From the NCBI RefSeq assembly GCF_000003605.2, contig NW_003124894.1:224681-246936 (forward strand): DNA of 22,256 nucleotides. Direction: 5' to 3'. How positions within the stretch are numbered: the first letter of the stretch is position 1; the number at the start of each line of letters is the position of its first letter. Below are positions 1-20,603 of the stretch, piece by piece. A program made the position numbers and the translations under genes. Below the pieces are notes generated by a model. The model worked only from the letters and a program-made list of their open reading frames with translations. It did no database searches and was not told where the DNA came from. The stretch is from Saccoglossus kowalevskii (taxonomy: Eukaryota; Hemichordata; Enteropneusta; Harrimaniidae).

Positions 1-157
1 ATTTCACATAAGATACATTGTAAGCATACAGATTTCCTTTTGTTTTGAAGAATGCCTTTGTACATAATATGTGTAATGAATCATAAAATTTGGATTTACT
101 GTCAATGTTCACACAATTTTGTAAATCCACACAATAGTAAGGATATAAGTGTTTGGT

Positions 158-163
158 TTTAAT
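158..163 (-). terminator. Possible RUVBL1 poly(A) signal (ATTAAA)
   Basis: ATTAAA reads on the minus strand about 190 bases after the RUVBL1 stop. No AATAAA is present between the stop and the left edge, so this common variant is the best candidate. The true cleavage site could lie outside the window. Confidence 0.4.
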
Positions 164-304
164 AGGCATGAAATGAACAAATGCGATGTTTTCAGTATAA
201 TCTAGCTTTTGCGATAGTCCAATGAGTTTGAGGTTTAACTCTTTAACTTTGCACTGAAGAAAATCATTCTGAATCAACTTAAATGTGCTGTTTAAGTTGA
301 AACA

Positions 305-341
305 CCCCCCACCCCACCCCCCCACCCCCACACACACACAC
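305..341 (-). repeat. GT repeat plus G-tract run in RUVBL1 3' UTR
   Basis: On the RUVBL1 sense strand the stop codon is followed within ten bases by a short GT dinucleotide repeat (330-341). Four G tracts of 5, 7, 4 and 6 bases follow (305-329), separated by single T residues. Four tracts with one-base loops match the standard G-quadruplex pattern. It would be transcribed into the 3' UTR. Confidence 0.9.
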
Positions 342-349
342 AATCGAGA

Positions 350-9142
<8,793 letters not shown>

Positions 9143-9172
9143 ATTGAATAACTATACAACAACATCTTCAAT
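9143..9172 (+). other. CCDC146: CCDC146 5' UTR, start of first coding exon
   Basis: A pyrimidine-rich tract ending TTTGTAG (AG at 9141-9142) lies 30 bases before the CCDC146 ATG. The frame upstream of the ATG is closed by stops. This indicates an untranslated first exon further upstream. A possible donor is the GT at 8960-8961 after GGTGGAG, but the upstream exon itself cannot be proved. Confidence 0.5.
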
Positions 9173-12100
9173 ATGAGTGCTGAACACAGTGGAGATGAGG
9201 GTGAAACCGAACCACGTGAAGTTGTGCCATATGAGGCACCAATTACACCGGCTGCGCCTAAAGTTGTTCTGCAAGAAGAAAGTCAAGTTGAAGTGTCAGC
9301 AAGTCCAGCTTTCCAATGCCTTGATGAGGTATGTATTCTTCATGTTGTTAACAAATATTCTGAGCTTCAATAGTTACCAATCTCCTTTGAAATATTCGAA
9401 ACCTCTGTCAAACCATTTATTTTCACTGACATTTAATTTCACTATTTTGATGTTTTGAGCATAGAAGTAAAGTAGGATGTGATCGTATGCTATCGATAAA
9501 GAGCCATTGCTCAAAACGTCTAGAAATGTTATTAGTTACTTAGGACAACGATTACCAAATATTATCTACTATATATCATATTTATCGGTCTGTTTGTAGA
9601 GCTGGTTGATTTGAGTGTCAACTAGCTCTATGAATGAGTGATATCAGATGATAACCTTTCCATCGCACGGCCAACTCATAATACTGTACACTTTATTTTC
9701 GCTTGGAATTAATTTTCGCTATTTTCGCTGAAGGAATGATTCAGTGAAAATAAAATCCAGCGAATAAACCTTTTTTTCTATATTTTATATTCAAATCGTC
9801 AAAAATCAGTGAAATAAATTCCATACAAAACACCTAAGAAGTGTTTTCAGTGAAAATTAATTTCAGCTAAAATAAAGTATTTTACAGTATTACAGAACTA
9901 TGTTCATAATACGCTAATTTATGCTAATAAGGAGTGATGTCGAAGGAAGTTTTATCTACAAAAAACAATGATAAAACATTTTGTAAAAAGTTGCCTAAAA
10001 TGAAAAGGATAATTAATATGTGGATAATATTTGGCAAATGTCTACTTTCCATGACAATCTGAGACTGTATCCCAGTTATCAAAATATGCATGAACATGAT
10101 TAAAAAGTCTGCTTCAGGTTTTAGGCTCTGTAATTCTGATAGTCATCAAAACTGATAATAATACTATGAACTTGTTTAAATTGTGAAGGAATTACCTGAC
10201 TATTTTTACAGGCACTAAAGCAGTCAGGTGGGGCATCTAAGGCAATGCTCGTTTTGGCCCTTCAAATCTCCTGCTACTTTGCATGTATGTAACCATAGAC
10301 ATTATAAATAAAATAAACTGATTATTGCATATTTTCTTTATTTTTTAGCTTTTTAAAGAAGGTCGTCTAACTGGTACAAAAGTTGCTTTATTGAAATCCA
10401 AATATACTGAGTTGTATAAGACCTTAGCCAAGTGAGTGGATTTATTAAAATATAGAATGTCAGTATCAAGTACCTGCTACATCAATTAACATAATGAAGG
10501 AAAAAGTACTCATTTTATTTGTAATTAAACTAGGAATAGTCAAGAAAGAACTACTGGAATTATTTCACTGTTTATTATCTTTACAGAACTCGCGACTCAG
10601 AATCAACGTTGCTTCAGGAAGCCAAGGACTTTACTGCTGAACTTGAAAGGCAAAGATTGGAACTAGAAAAGGCTGACAACTTCCCTGAAAGCTCTAATAC
10701 AGAAGTCACAAAACTTAGAACCCAACTACTCAAACATAGGAATGAATATGATGAAACCGAGGAGAGAAATTTCCAGTATGATTTTCAAATTGAAAGGTGA
10801 GGTATTACATTAATTATTCTGCAGTATTTGAAAGTTAAATCTTGAACAACCTCCAAAATAACTGTGTTCGGACACAATCCTTATATTAATGGAGGATCCA
10901 TGAATCACTGTGAGCCGTATTTCAATAATATCTTTGACGAATTTATCGTTCAGTGTACACTTTAACAACCCCTAAAATAACTGTGTTCAGACACAATCCT
11001 TATATTAATGGAAGATCCCTAATTCACTTATACAATGAGCCGAAGGGGGTTGTAACATTCTAAACGCCATCAAACAAAATGATATTGCTTGTTATATTGA
11101 TATATAGAACAGTATAAAAAGTGGGAGATCAATCAAATTCATGTATTAATATAGCATGATGTGTGGACATAGCTAATGTAATTCTATAGATATGTGTAGT
11201 TTTTTACTATTACTTTGTTAGTGAAAATGCTTTACAATGTTTAACCTGTTTTTGTCCTATAACAACTAAATCAGAACTATGAATCATATACTAATTTATG
11301 CTAATTATTTAATATGGAATAATAATGTGAGGTTATTATGAGGATACCTCAATGTATGCATGAAGACAGTACAGCGAGAGTATCGATTGTCGCGTAGCGA
11401 AGGTCGATGTGACCGGTGTACTGTCTGAGTGCATACTTTGAGGTATCCTCGTAATAACCTTATTATTATACATCTTTTCCTTCCAAGGATACATCATGGG
11501 AATGGCGAAATCCAAAAAGTTTAGAACAGAATCAGCGAACTTCTTTGTGTGGAGTCTGGTCAAACTCAAATGTTTTTTTATTATTAGAGTAGGCGCGTAA
11601 TCATTCCATATTTGGAATTCGCATTTCCTAATATGGTGGGATGAAAATACCCCATAAAATACTGCAAAATTATGACACGATGTAACTTTGCATTACGGTG
11701 ACAGATGTATAATAATATTGAATATTACAACATTGACACAAATATATGCTTAGTGAAGCAACTTTAATGTAAATAAAATATTGTTGTTTGCAGTTTACAA
11801 GAAGAGAATAAGATGCTGGAAAGGGAATACTCACGTATGCCCAAGAAAGAAGAAATTGATAAGCAGACAAAAGAACTTGAAAAGAACATAAAAGAGCTAA
11901 AAGTAGAAATAGCGCAAAGACAGCTGGAAGCAAAAAACTTGAGGGAAGAGTTAGAAAACAAAAATAGAGTAGTTGATGTTGAGGTAAAAGAACTTGAAAA
12001 AGAGATTGAAAAACAGGAGAATTTGAAAGGTGAACTTGTGTCTGTGCAGACGTTACCAGGGCAGTATATTAAAGAAATGGATCGGATGAACAAACATAGG

Positions 12101-15100
12101 AAGTAAGTTTTGGACGTCGCACATTGCGTTACACATTGTGTGAAACCATTCGTTTTCACTGGAATACAATTTCACTATTTTTATATTTTAAGTAATTTCA
12201 CTGGATTTTAAGTCCTTGAACTTGGCAGAAAAACAATGTGTTCTATACGTTCAGCAAATTTTACTTATCTGTGAAAATAGCAAATTTAAAAACCAATGAA
12301 TTAATTAATGTATTTACAGTATCATGTAAATCAGTATCCATCAAAAAATGCAAATATTTATGCTTGTTTTTGTTGCCCTTTCACACTGGGATCATTCCTA
12401 TGAAACTCAAACGATTCTTAGGACTATTACGGTATGTAATTTCTTTAATGGTATGAATATGTATGGAATAAATTTGGGTCATCAGACAATTTTTCAAGAT
12501 ACGAAAGTCAAAAATATTATGGAAATCGGTCAAAATTGGCATTTCTACACTGGTTTCCATAGTGGGATTATCTCTTCATATCTCAAAATTTTGCTCTGTG
12601 ACATAATATGAAAAAGTCATATATCATATGACTTTTGCTGGATAATAATAGTATAGTATAGTAATTAATTGCACATCTGTGATTCAACACGGACCAGCTT
12701 TCCATAGAATTGATCAACAAACAGTACCGTAAAAATTTCTAAATCTTGGTGTTCAAAAAAAAGATTTAAATTTGTTTCCTTAAATTCATACTTTTATGCA
12801 AAACATATCACAAAAATCATTATTGTCAACGAATTAAAAAAATATGTTGTAAAATGTGACATCCTTTGATGTATTCATCACTTCTACAGAATTTCAACAA
12901 AACATGGACGTCAATCTTTTTTACTGACATGAACAAAACTTGAGTGGCAAGAAAAAAAATGCACATAGGATTATTAGAAAGCATTGCTCTGACAGTGTCA
13001 TGTTGTTGAAAAGTTGAAAGTTTATCGCTACCATATATGGATGTGACATGTCAAGAGTTACCCAATTCATATGATTGGATTGCTGCTTTACACTGTCGTT
13101 GCCTATGTTAAATTCTCTCTGATGATGTTGATTTTTATCTTATTAATTTGCACTCTTGAAATAACAATTATTTTACTACTGCATTAGTTTTCATAGTAAT
13201 TGTTATTGCAGCACAATCCACAGTTGCTGGTGGGTGGCCTAATTTGCATTTGAATTTGCATACAATATTCTAGCATTTGTATTCGTGAAAATGTCAAGCT
13301 ATATACACACTGACTACAGTTATAGATAGTTATTCACTATTTTTTTGTCTTTTCTTTAATTGAAACTTGTTTACAAATTACAACTTTTAGAAAAACAAAC
13401 AAATGAAAATTATAATTTGCATATTAATAGTTTATGCAATGCTTGGTTTGATGCTGGTGATTTATACGTTCTCAAAATATTCTGCGGTCATGGAATGCAG
13501 TGTGTTTGATTTGTAAAGAACAAGTACAAAAACTGGTTGCTTTGTATATTGTAGAAAATATGATGATTTGTCAAAATGAAATAACCACAACATTTTTTTG
13601 ACATTTTTGGCATCAGTACAGAACATACATTTGCTACGACATGTTGTGTTGAACTTTTAACCAGTTTGCCATCCTAGATTGTACAAACTATAAATATCTT
13701 TTAAAGGAAGACATTTTATTAGAACAATACAATTCAACGTGACACACTTACTGTTTCAGTTGATTACTAGTGGCAAGTAATTTTAGCCAATAATTCACTT
13801 GATTTCTTTATTTTAACCAATGACTATTGATTCATTGGTTATTAATTCATACTACTATATGGGAGAAAAAAAAGGATTGACATTTAAGAACAACAAACAC
13901 ATTTTTCACTTAATAATAAGCAGTGAACCAGATCATTTCTTTTTACATTGAAGACAATTTCTCTCTGTCATAAGTAGATGTGAACACTGTCAGTTTTACA
14001 TGTACCAGTGGATGATGCATACAGTGAATATACGATAGTATTCATGTTATACTTTATATATGCCATGCTGTTTGTATGAATAATCAAGACATTAAACATA
14101 ACTTGTCTACACTTGTTATTGGTTTGTAGTGAAGTAGACAAGAAACTGACAGAGCTAAATGAACAGTATACAGAACTTAAAACAGCATTACAGATGTATG
14201 ACACTAAACAAACTACTTTGGAAGATGACAAATTTGACATGGAACAAGAGCTGGAGAAGCAGAGGGGAAAAGTGGAAGCACAACAACGTGAATTTGATGG
14301 TCTGATGAAAGATTATGAATATGCCAAGGAAAGAGAGGCAGTCTACTTAGGTGACAGGTATGTGATTTCATGATTTATCTTTTTAATAATGCATGGATCT
14401 GTAACTTTGGAATACCGAATAATTTGAATAGCAGATGTGATGACCAGGGCTTGAAATTTCCGGAGGCCACAAAGGCATTTGTTTTGATACCCTGTCTGTC
14501 TTTTTTTGTTTTGATAGAGCTACTCTGGATCTCAGTCTTAGACACATTCACCTTGAAAAGAAAAACCAACATGATCTTCACGCAAGGAAACAGAGAGAGA
14601 GGGATCGTGACTTGAGAAATCATAAGAAAACTGATCTGCAGCTGAAAGTGGCGCTGGAAAATTTGCTGCACACGCAGTCAGTGCATGATAAAGTCAAATC
14701 ACAAGCAGATGCCGCTCCAAAAGATGATGGGGCACTATTTGACAAAAGGAAAGAATTGCAAAGAGAAGTTGATTCTACTAAGAGAATGCTTGCTCAACAG
14801 GTAAGGTCGATTGCAGTATACTTGGTTGTATTGTTTCGTTTATGCACACTTTTAATCTAATTTGACTGTGAAGACATAAAAATAATCTGATAGCTGTGTT
14901 GTGTTTTCACAAAAAGATGCAAACCGAGTTTGTATAATATTTAGAAATGTTGGTGACAGATACATCTGATTTATACCGGTATAATCATACCATAGTAGCC
15001 AGCTGATAAATGTCGCCGGGCATTTTTTTTTCAAATAATTTACTGAATTGAATTATTTGTTAATATTGATATCTTACTCTACAGGGCTTGCAGTCACTCA

Positions 15101-18100
15101 CAACTAGCAATTTGACAATCTTGTGAATTATTTGTTTTTCATTTCACTTTGTGACAATCCAGAGATATGTTGCAAGTATGGTGCTTTTGTTTATTATATC
15201 TTTTCTTCTTGCCGCAGAACTCGCTCACTGCAGTGGAACAAGTCAAAGTGGAACAGAGCATTGCTGAAGAAGAGAGACTTCTGTATGAGCAGAGTGATCT
15301 CAGAATAGAGGTAGTGGAATTGACAAGATTGGCTGCAATCAAGGCTGATGAAAGAGAACAAAAAGCCAGGGATTTCATGCGAGCTGAGCTTAGATTCCAT
15401 AGGGCAATAGAGGACTTAAAAACTAAAAAACTATCAATATTAGACAATAAGAAGAAATATAAAGAAATGACAGTAAGGTGTGTAGAAATATGCAGATATT
15501 AAAAAGAAAATTTTAGCATAATTGGCTCAGTGCATGAATGTCCAACAATCTTTTATACCTTCTGTTGAACTGGCTGGCTAAAATAAAACTGGACAGTAAA
15601 TACACACAGACTTTTCTTATTATTGTTTATACAGACTTAAGGAGTTTGCTAAGATGTATGATGTCATTAAAAATGAAAGGAACAAGTGTGTCAACCTAAT
15701 ACAAACCAGTACGCAAAAAGCTGCAGAGATGAGAGAGAAAATAAAAATCCTGCAGAATGAAATAGAGATCCTGAGAACATCAAGTAACTCAAAAGAAAGG
15801 TTAGTTTAAAAGTATAGTTCCACTTCTGTGACATCTGAATGATGTATATGGGTGAAGGCAATATTATTCAAATCAACATCTGTGTTCTCAAAAACATTCT
15901 TTCAACTGACTTTGTATCCCCCATTTATGTCATAGAGTTTCTTTGTTTACACCATTTGCATTTAAAGTAATTTGAAGCAATTTAGCACATGAATTTAGTG
16001 TAAACAATGTATTTTATACATGTTGTTTACGTCGATAAAGGTTCCATATCGAACACAACGTGGAGCGACAAATGCTGCGTTTTAATGTTTTGCAAGTATG
16101 ATGTAGCTGAAACAAATGTAATTTAGCCTAAAGTCTAATCTATTTTTGATTTTGCATTCCCTAGGCAGTTACAGAAGGCACGACTGAAGCATGTGAATGC
16201 AGTGGTAATAAGAGACCAGTTAAGGAATGAGTTTGCTAAGCAGAACAGGCTGGAAGCCGAGAATAAAGAGAAACGAAATCAACAGAGAATGGATATAAAT
16301 AAGCTTAACCAGATGATAAACCAAGCTGAGGAACAAATGGTGAAACTTAAGAAAAGATATGAAACTGCCGTACAACATAGAAATGATAGGTAGGTGTCAT
16401 CTTACACCATTGCAATGCATATTCATGTAAGCTAGGTTCCGTATATAATATGGGACAAACATATATGTATAATAAACATGACTTTATAAAGATAGATTGT
16501 ATTATGATAACCTGAACCCCTGTATAGCATTGCAGCTTGAGAATAACCCTTTAATTACATTTTTCACAGAGGTGTACAACTCATAGAAAGAAACGAGGAA
16601 GTTTGCATATTCTATGAGAAAGTCAATATCCAGGATGATATGATCCGCAAAGGTGATATGGAATTACAATCAAGAGAAGAAGAAATTCGTTTTATCAAGA
16701 TGAATTTAGCAGAGGAGAAAAGAGCAATACATCTTTTATGGAAGTCTCTTCCCAATAAAAGATCTTTGGATAATGATCTTGTTACACTACAGATTCAGGT
16801 ACGTACAATGTCTGTGTGCTGTTTCTTTTTTATTCAGTAAATACCAGTGCAGATAAAACATACCATATTTGTTGTATATGCGATATATTACCATATCTAT
16901 ATACATTATGATATAAATCTCAACTGCATGAGATATGAGATTACATCCAGATGTAATTGAATCATGTTTGGAGTATATCCTAAATATATGTCAATTATAC
17001 TGTACAGTACAAAATACATACCAGTAGTACAAGTAGATAGATTCTTTGTTTAAGATTGATTGTTCTGCTCTCCATAAATGGTTCCATCTTTTTTGTCATT
17101 GTGAAACTGATAATTGAGACCTGATAAAATACCGCATAAAATAGTTGGTATAACAAACAAACAAGGAAATCAGTAGGATCGCCAATCTGTGACAATGTGT
17201 CACTAAATAGATACATCAGGAGATGTTCATTCAAGACATTCACCAAGTTGTGATTGTCATTAATCTTTACTCAATATATCAGATTGATATATAATTTTGA
17301 CTCATCTCAGCTGAAGTCAAAGTAACAATAAGTATATAATTACATCACACTTTACTAAATAATGTTTGTATTTTATTGTCTACTTTCCTATTAGAAACAC
17401 TATTTTCATTTCTGTATTTGTAATTTACCAAATGTGTAATCAAATTTATGTATTTATTCGTTTGTGTTGCAGCTGTCACAGTGTCAAGATCGCATGGCTG
17501 AACTTGAAAGAGAACTAGAGAATCCTTACAATGAGGATAGAGTTAGACTGTTGGAAGGAAAAGATCTTACTCCACATGATCTCAACAACAAAATTGAAGA
17601 AGTAAGAACATTTTGCTGTGGTCAGACATCAGATGGCATGTTAATTCATGCAAGATTGATTTTCTTTGTAGAACTCTTGATAGGTGATTTTCCTCTCACT
17701 GCGTGATATTGCGTAATGTGGGAAAAACACAGATCGACAGTCTGTCAGAAGAATCAAATGATTTGATTTTGAATTAGAATTAGAAAATGGTCCAAATTCC
17801 TATCTTCTGAGAGGAATATTGCATTGAGATATCCTTCATCTAAATTGACCATCATCAAATGTGTATAGCACATTATTAAGCATGGAATGACCCAGGGAAT
17901 AGTTTTGCATTTGTTGAATCCAATTCACGTTTAATTTCACTCGTAATGCAGGATCTTGCAATTAGCTGAAAATAAGAATTCATTTGTCTATTCATGTTGT
18001 TGTATTCCTCAGCTTGAAATCAGGTTATCAGATAAAGAAGAACAACTCTTGGAGAAGGACCTAGTGTTTGAACAAGTTACCAGACTATCTGAAAGGGTTC

Positions 18101-19510
18101 GAAACAAAGCAGAATCTGGCAAGCTTGATACACTGAACTTAGCCAAAAAGGTAGTTCTGTAGTTCATTATACTGTTTATACTATCTGTTTGCACTACAGC
18201 AACATATATTTAAAGCTTTTGCTTTGTGACATTCACATTATATTTTGTATGTAAGTTTATTTCTCATTTGCTTGCAAGGTTAATGAATTCCAAGCGAAGA
18301 TCAAGGAAGTAACTCGAAAGATGATGGCAAAAGTTTCGGAACTCTCCATGAATCAGGCTCAGGCTATGAAAATGCAGCAAGATTTGAAGTCTAATGAAGC
18401 AATTCTTGAGCAAGCTTACATTCGCATGGAGCAAGGAGAAGCACCAACTGAGGAAGCAGCGATAGAATGGGAAAAGATGATTAGGGATGAAATGCGAAGA
18501 GGACGAGAAAGAGAGTATAGAAGAATGGTTAGTGTTGTCTCAGCTATTTACTAATTGGTTTTGTACAATGACTTTGAGAGAAAACAGGGATTATTGTTGA
18601 TGTCTTGTCGCTGCCATTTTCTCACATAAGGATGGACCAATTTTGTTCTAACTTGCACTCATATGAATACATATGAATTTCCATTGTAAACAGATTCAAG
18701 ATTTTTGTTATAACATTCCCTATACGACTTGTATTAACAGGTTGGGTATGTTATTGATAATTGAACCCGTCAACAACTTGGATATGTCTGGACTGATTTA
18801 TTTTTTCAAAATTCGTCTTCCAACTTTACATAAATGTACATACACTAGGTTGCTGATGCATTTTGCTCTTCATGGTCAGATACAATACATCTGACTGCTA
18901 ATCAGTTTTATCATAACATTTATCAAATCTTACTTTACATCTGCATATTACTAGTATTTAATTGCATGGATATTAATGAGGTGACTGTGTATATTTCATT
19001 CAAATTTCCGATAGAGACCAAACTTATGCAAATTATTTTTTCATGATTCTATTCAGTATGTATGGCCAACTGGTGGCCATTATGCTTTTTTTATTGTGGC
19101 CTTATTAAATTGCAATTAAATACTAGTAATATCGTTTAAAGTTGACATACAATGTTTAAAACTTTTAATACTAGTCATATAAATTGCAAATGTCCCTAAA
19201 TCCCTGATTTTATACATTGTATATCATGGTGATCTGTCAAATTGCAGCTGATATAAAATAAAGTATATAATACTGATATCATTGTGTTTTTTTTATTCAC
19301 CTACAGACGGAAGAAGAAGAAGAACAATACACTTTAGCTGGTGGCATGACAACAACTGCTGAGCCAAGACCCAATGCTTATATACCTGATGATGACTCTG
19401 AGCTTCCTGTACCTAGACCATACGGTTCCAATGCACCATTCAAACCCCAAGATGCTGGTTCAAGTATGAGACACATCAGGAAACCTGTAGTGAAACCTAT
19501 TGAAATTTAA
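9173..19510 (+). CDS. CCDC146: Coiled-coil domain-containing protein 146, complete, 14 coding exons
   Basis: Coding exons: 9173-9328, 10349-10431, 10587-10796, 11794-12102, 14130-14357, 14518-14800, 15218-15477, 15635-15799, 16165-16389, 16570-16798, 17473-17601, 18013-18150, 18279-18527, 19307-19510. They total 2868 nt (955 residues plus TAA), and all phases close. The N-terminus (1-45) is acidic and unstructured. Residues from about 80 to 885 are almost wholly heptad-rich coiled coil (E, K, Q and L). Landmarks are ADNFPE near 103-108, EFAKMYD...KNERNK in exon 8 and [10 protein letters not shown]...FYEK in exon 10. The proline-rich end has [13 protein letters not shown] and terminal [14 protein letters not shown]. 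Known of the family: a centriole- and microtubule-associated protein of sperm and ciliated cells, whose loss in mammals gives malformed sperm flagella and male infertility. The start follows a splice acceptor and is the first in-frame ATG. Confidence 0.95.
9409..9450. repeat. Dispersed repeat, copy A (partner at 12142)
   Basis: AAACCATT, TTTTCACTG and AATTTCACTATTTT occur here in the same order and spacing as at 12142-12190 in intron 4. The rest has diverged. The TTTTCACTG and AATTTCACT motifs link it to the inverted-repeat element at 9682-9889. Confidence 0.6.
9682..9889. repeat. MITE-like inverted-repeat element in CCDC146 intron 1
   Basis: The left end (TACTGTA, then CTTTATTTTCGCTTGGAATTAA) and the reverse complement of the right end (TACTGTA, then CTTTATTTTAGCTGAAATTAA) align over about 40 bases. 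TA at both extremes fits a two-base TA target duplication, as in mariner-type MITEs. The interior carries further TTTCGCTG and CAGTGAAA motifs. There is no coding capacity. Confidence 0.7.
10841..11053. repeat. Tandemly duplicated repeat in CCDC146 intron 3
   Basis: Two diverged copies (10841-10917 and 10960-11042) share AAAATAACTGTGTTC and ACACAATCCTTATATTAATGG, about 120 bases apart. The right border GGGGGTTGTAA is the inverse of AACAACCCC in the second copy, so the unit may have its own short inverted ends. Class not recognised. Confidence 0.65.
11319..11471. repeat. Long imperfect inverted repeat (hairpin element) in CCDC146 intron 3
   Basis: Arms at about 11319-11372 and 11418-11471 pair over roughly 50 bases with a few mismatches and one 4-base bulge. 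The core GAGGATACCTCAA is perfect. The 45-base loop is CpG-rich (TCGATTGTCGCG, TAGCGAAGGTCGA), unlike the surrounding AT-rich intron. It looks like a snap-back MITE. Confidence 0.75.
12142..12325. repeat. Dispersed repeat, copy B, degenerate MITE relative
   Basis: The left part matches copy A at 9409. The right part reads, on the minus strand, TACTGTAAATACATTAATT and later GCTATTTTCACAG, like the ends of the 9682-9889 element. It is probably a diverged member of the same non-autonomous family. Confidence 0.5.
12326..14129 (+). other. CCDC146 intron 4, remainder
   Basis: Intron 4 (12103-14129) is the largest in the gene. Apart from the repeat at its start and a perfect 11-base-arm palindrome at 12612-12636, it is AT-rich with no supported coding, RNA or repeat boundaries. 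Confidence 0.6.
14801..15217 (+). other. CCDC146 intron 6, nothing further seen
   Basis: This 417-base intron has a strong donor (CAG before GTAAGG) and a TTCTTGCCGCAG acceptor. No repeat or gene is visible in it. Confidence 0.7.
15800..16164 (+). other. CCDC146 intron 8, nothing further seen
   Basis: This 365-base intron has donor GTTAGT and acceptor CCCTAG. No other feature is supported. Confidence 0.7.
16799..17472 (+). other. CCDC146 intron 10, nothing further seen
   Basis: This 674-base AT-rich intron has many TATA/ATAT steps around 16860-16990. The minus-strand frame in it has no family resemblance. Confidence 0.65.
17602..18012 (+). other. CCDC146 intron 11, nothing further seen
   Basis: This 411-base intron has donor GTAAGA and acceptor TTCCTCAG. 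No other feature is supported. Confidence 0.7.
18528..19306 (+). other. CCDC146 intron 13, nothing further seen
   Basis: This 779-base intron has donor GTTAGT and acceptor CACCTACAG. It contains a short palindrome ATGGCCA-ACTGG-TGGCCAT near 19062-19080, and nothing else I can support. Confidence 0.65.
19307..19510 (+). CDS. CCDC146: CCDC146 last exon, conserved C-terminal tail
   Basis: Residues 889-955 leave the coiled coil. A run of five glutamates is followed by a proline-rich segment with EPRPNAYIP, then [10 protein letters not shown], and the basic terminus [12 protein letters not shown]. This tail is the part most readily recognised as CCDC146 and is probably a partner-binding segment rather than a coil. 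The function of the tail is inference. Confidence 0.93.
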   Translation, partial: TEEEEEQYTLAGGMTTTAEPRPNAYIPDDDSELPVPRPYGSNAPFKPQDAGSSMRHIRKPVVKPIEI

Positions 19511-19648
19511 ACAATTTCTAAAATGAAAACATTGCAATTTCTACACTGTTTTATTATTACAACTGACATATACCAGTTTTGATAATACATGTTTGCTACG
19601 TTTATGTATTAAAAGAGGGAATAATAATGATTTTTTTGTTTTTTTTCA

Positions 19649-19775
19649 AATAAATGTACAGGATAAACAAATTGAATGAAATGATCTCTTTCTGTAAATA
19701 TTGTAGATTTTTTTAAAAACATTTGGCTGATTTGAACTTACTTGCCCAATTGTTCAAGTTAATTGTGTGAATAAA
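19649..19775 (+). terminator. CCDC146: CCDC146 poly(A) signals
   Basis: AATAAA occurs at 19649-19654 and again at 19770-19775, about 140 and 260 bases after the stop codon. The first is preceded by T-rich sequence. Either or both could define the mRNA end. Confidence 0.65.
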
Positions 19776-20603
19776 TCATGCAGGATATTTATGTGACTTT
19801 GTAGTACTTTGCGTTTATAATGATCACGAAACCAGTATACCATTCAGCAATGGATATGGAAACAGAATCCAGTGTTATTTATTTAAAGCTTATACTACTT
19901 TTGTGCATCATTGATATGGCTATACATTCCTTTCCATTAACCTAGACAACCAATAACGTGGTATTGATATGATGATTGTATTCATATAAAGATATGGCTG
20001 ATTAATGTTTCATCGTGATTGTTAATTGACCATACCTCCCAACTAAACATGTGCAAAGTTTGGAGTTTTTCAAAGATGGTCAAGGGTGAGGTTTAAAGTA
20101 CAGCCCTTATTCAATTGCGAATTTGATAAAATTAGCAATGCAAATCATACACCAAATATAATTATACTTGAATTATTAATGAGCAAATTATATAGTGTTC
20201 AATGAACAATATGTGAGGAACAGGTAAGTTGTTGTTGACTCAGTTGTGAACTTTTTTTTTGTAATAACATTCAAACTATTTTTATCCATTCTTCATATTT
20301 GGATATATTAGAAACCAGTTTGGGATCTTAGTCTTCTCTACTTGTAGTACGGTAATTCAATTGTAGGGGAATGACGATCTTGTACCTGGATGCATACTTA
20401 GTATGCTCAACCTTACCCTACATTTGATGAATTGAAACAAATGGGTTATCAGGATTATTTCATTTCTACAACTGCCATAAACTAGTCCATGAGCCAGGTC
20501 TTGGAACATGACTTATCATTACCATCTCAGGGTAGAAATTAGATGGTAGTCTTAAAAGTTACCAATGATTTTCTTGATGTATTTTACATTTGTATGATAG
20601 CAG
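19776..20603. other. Intergenic, nothing recognised
   Basis: AT-rich sequence lies between the CCDC146 poly(A) signals and the LTR-like block. I see no open frame with protein character, no tRNA-like box B and no clear repeat. Confidence 0.6.

Noticed and set aside
11764-12159. 131-residue serine/phenylalanine-rich minus-strand frame
   Set aside because: It is the antisense shadow of CCDC146 exon 4, whose GAA/AAG-rich codons read as Ser/Phe on the other strand.
12238-12611. Overlapping plus-strand frames in CCDC146 intron 4
   Set aside because: They are low-complexity translations of repeat and AT-rich sequence, and exon 4 joins exon 5 in phase without them.
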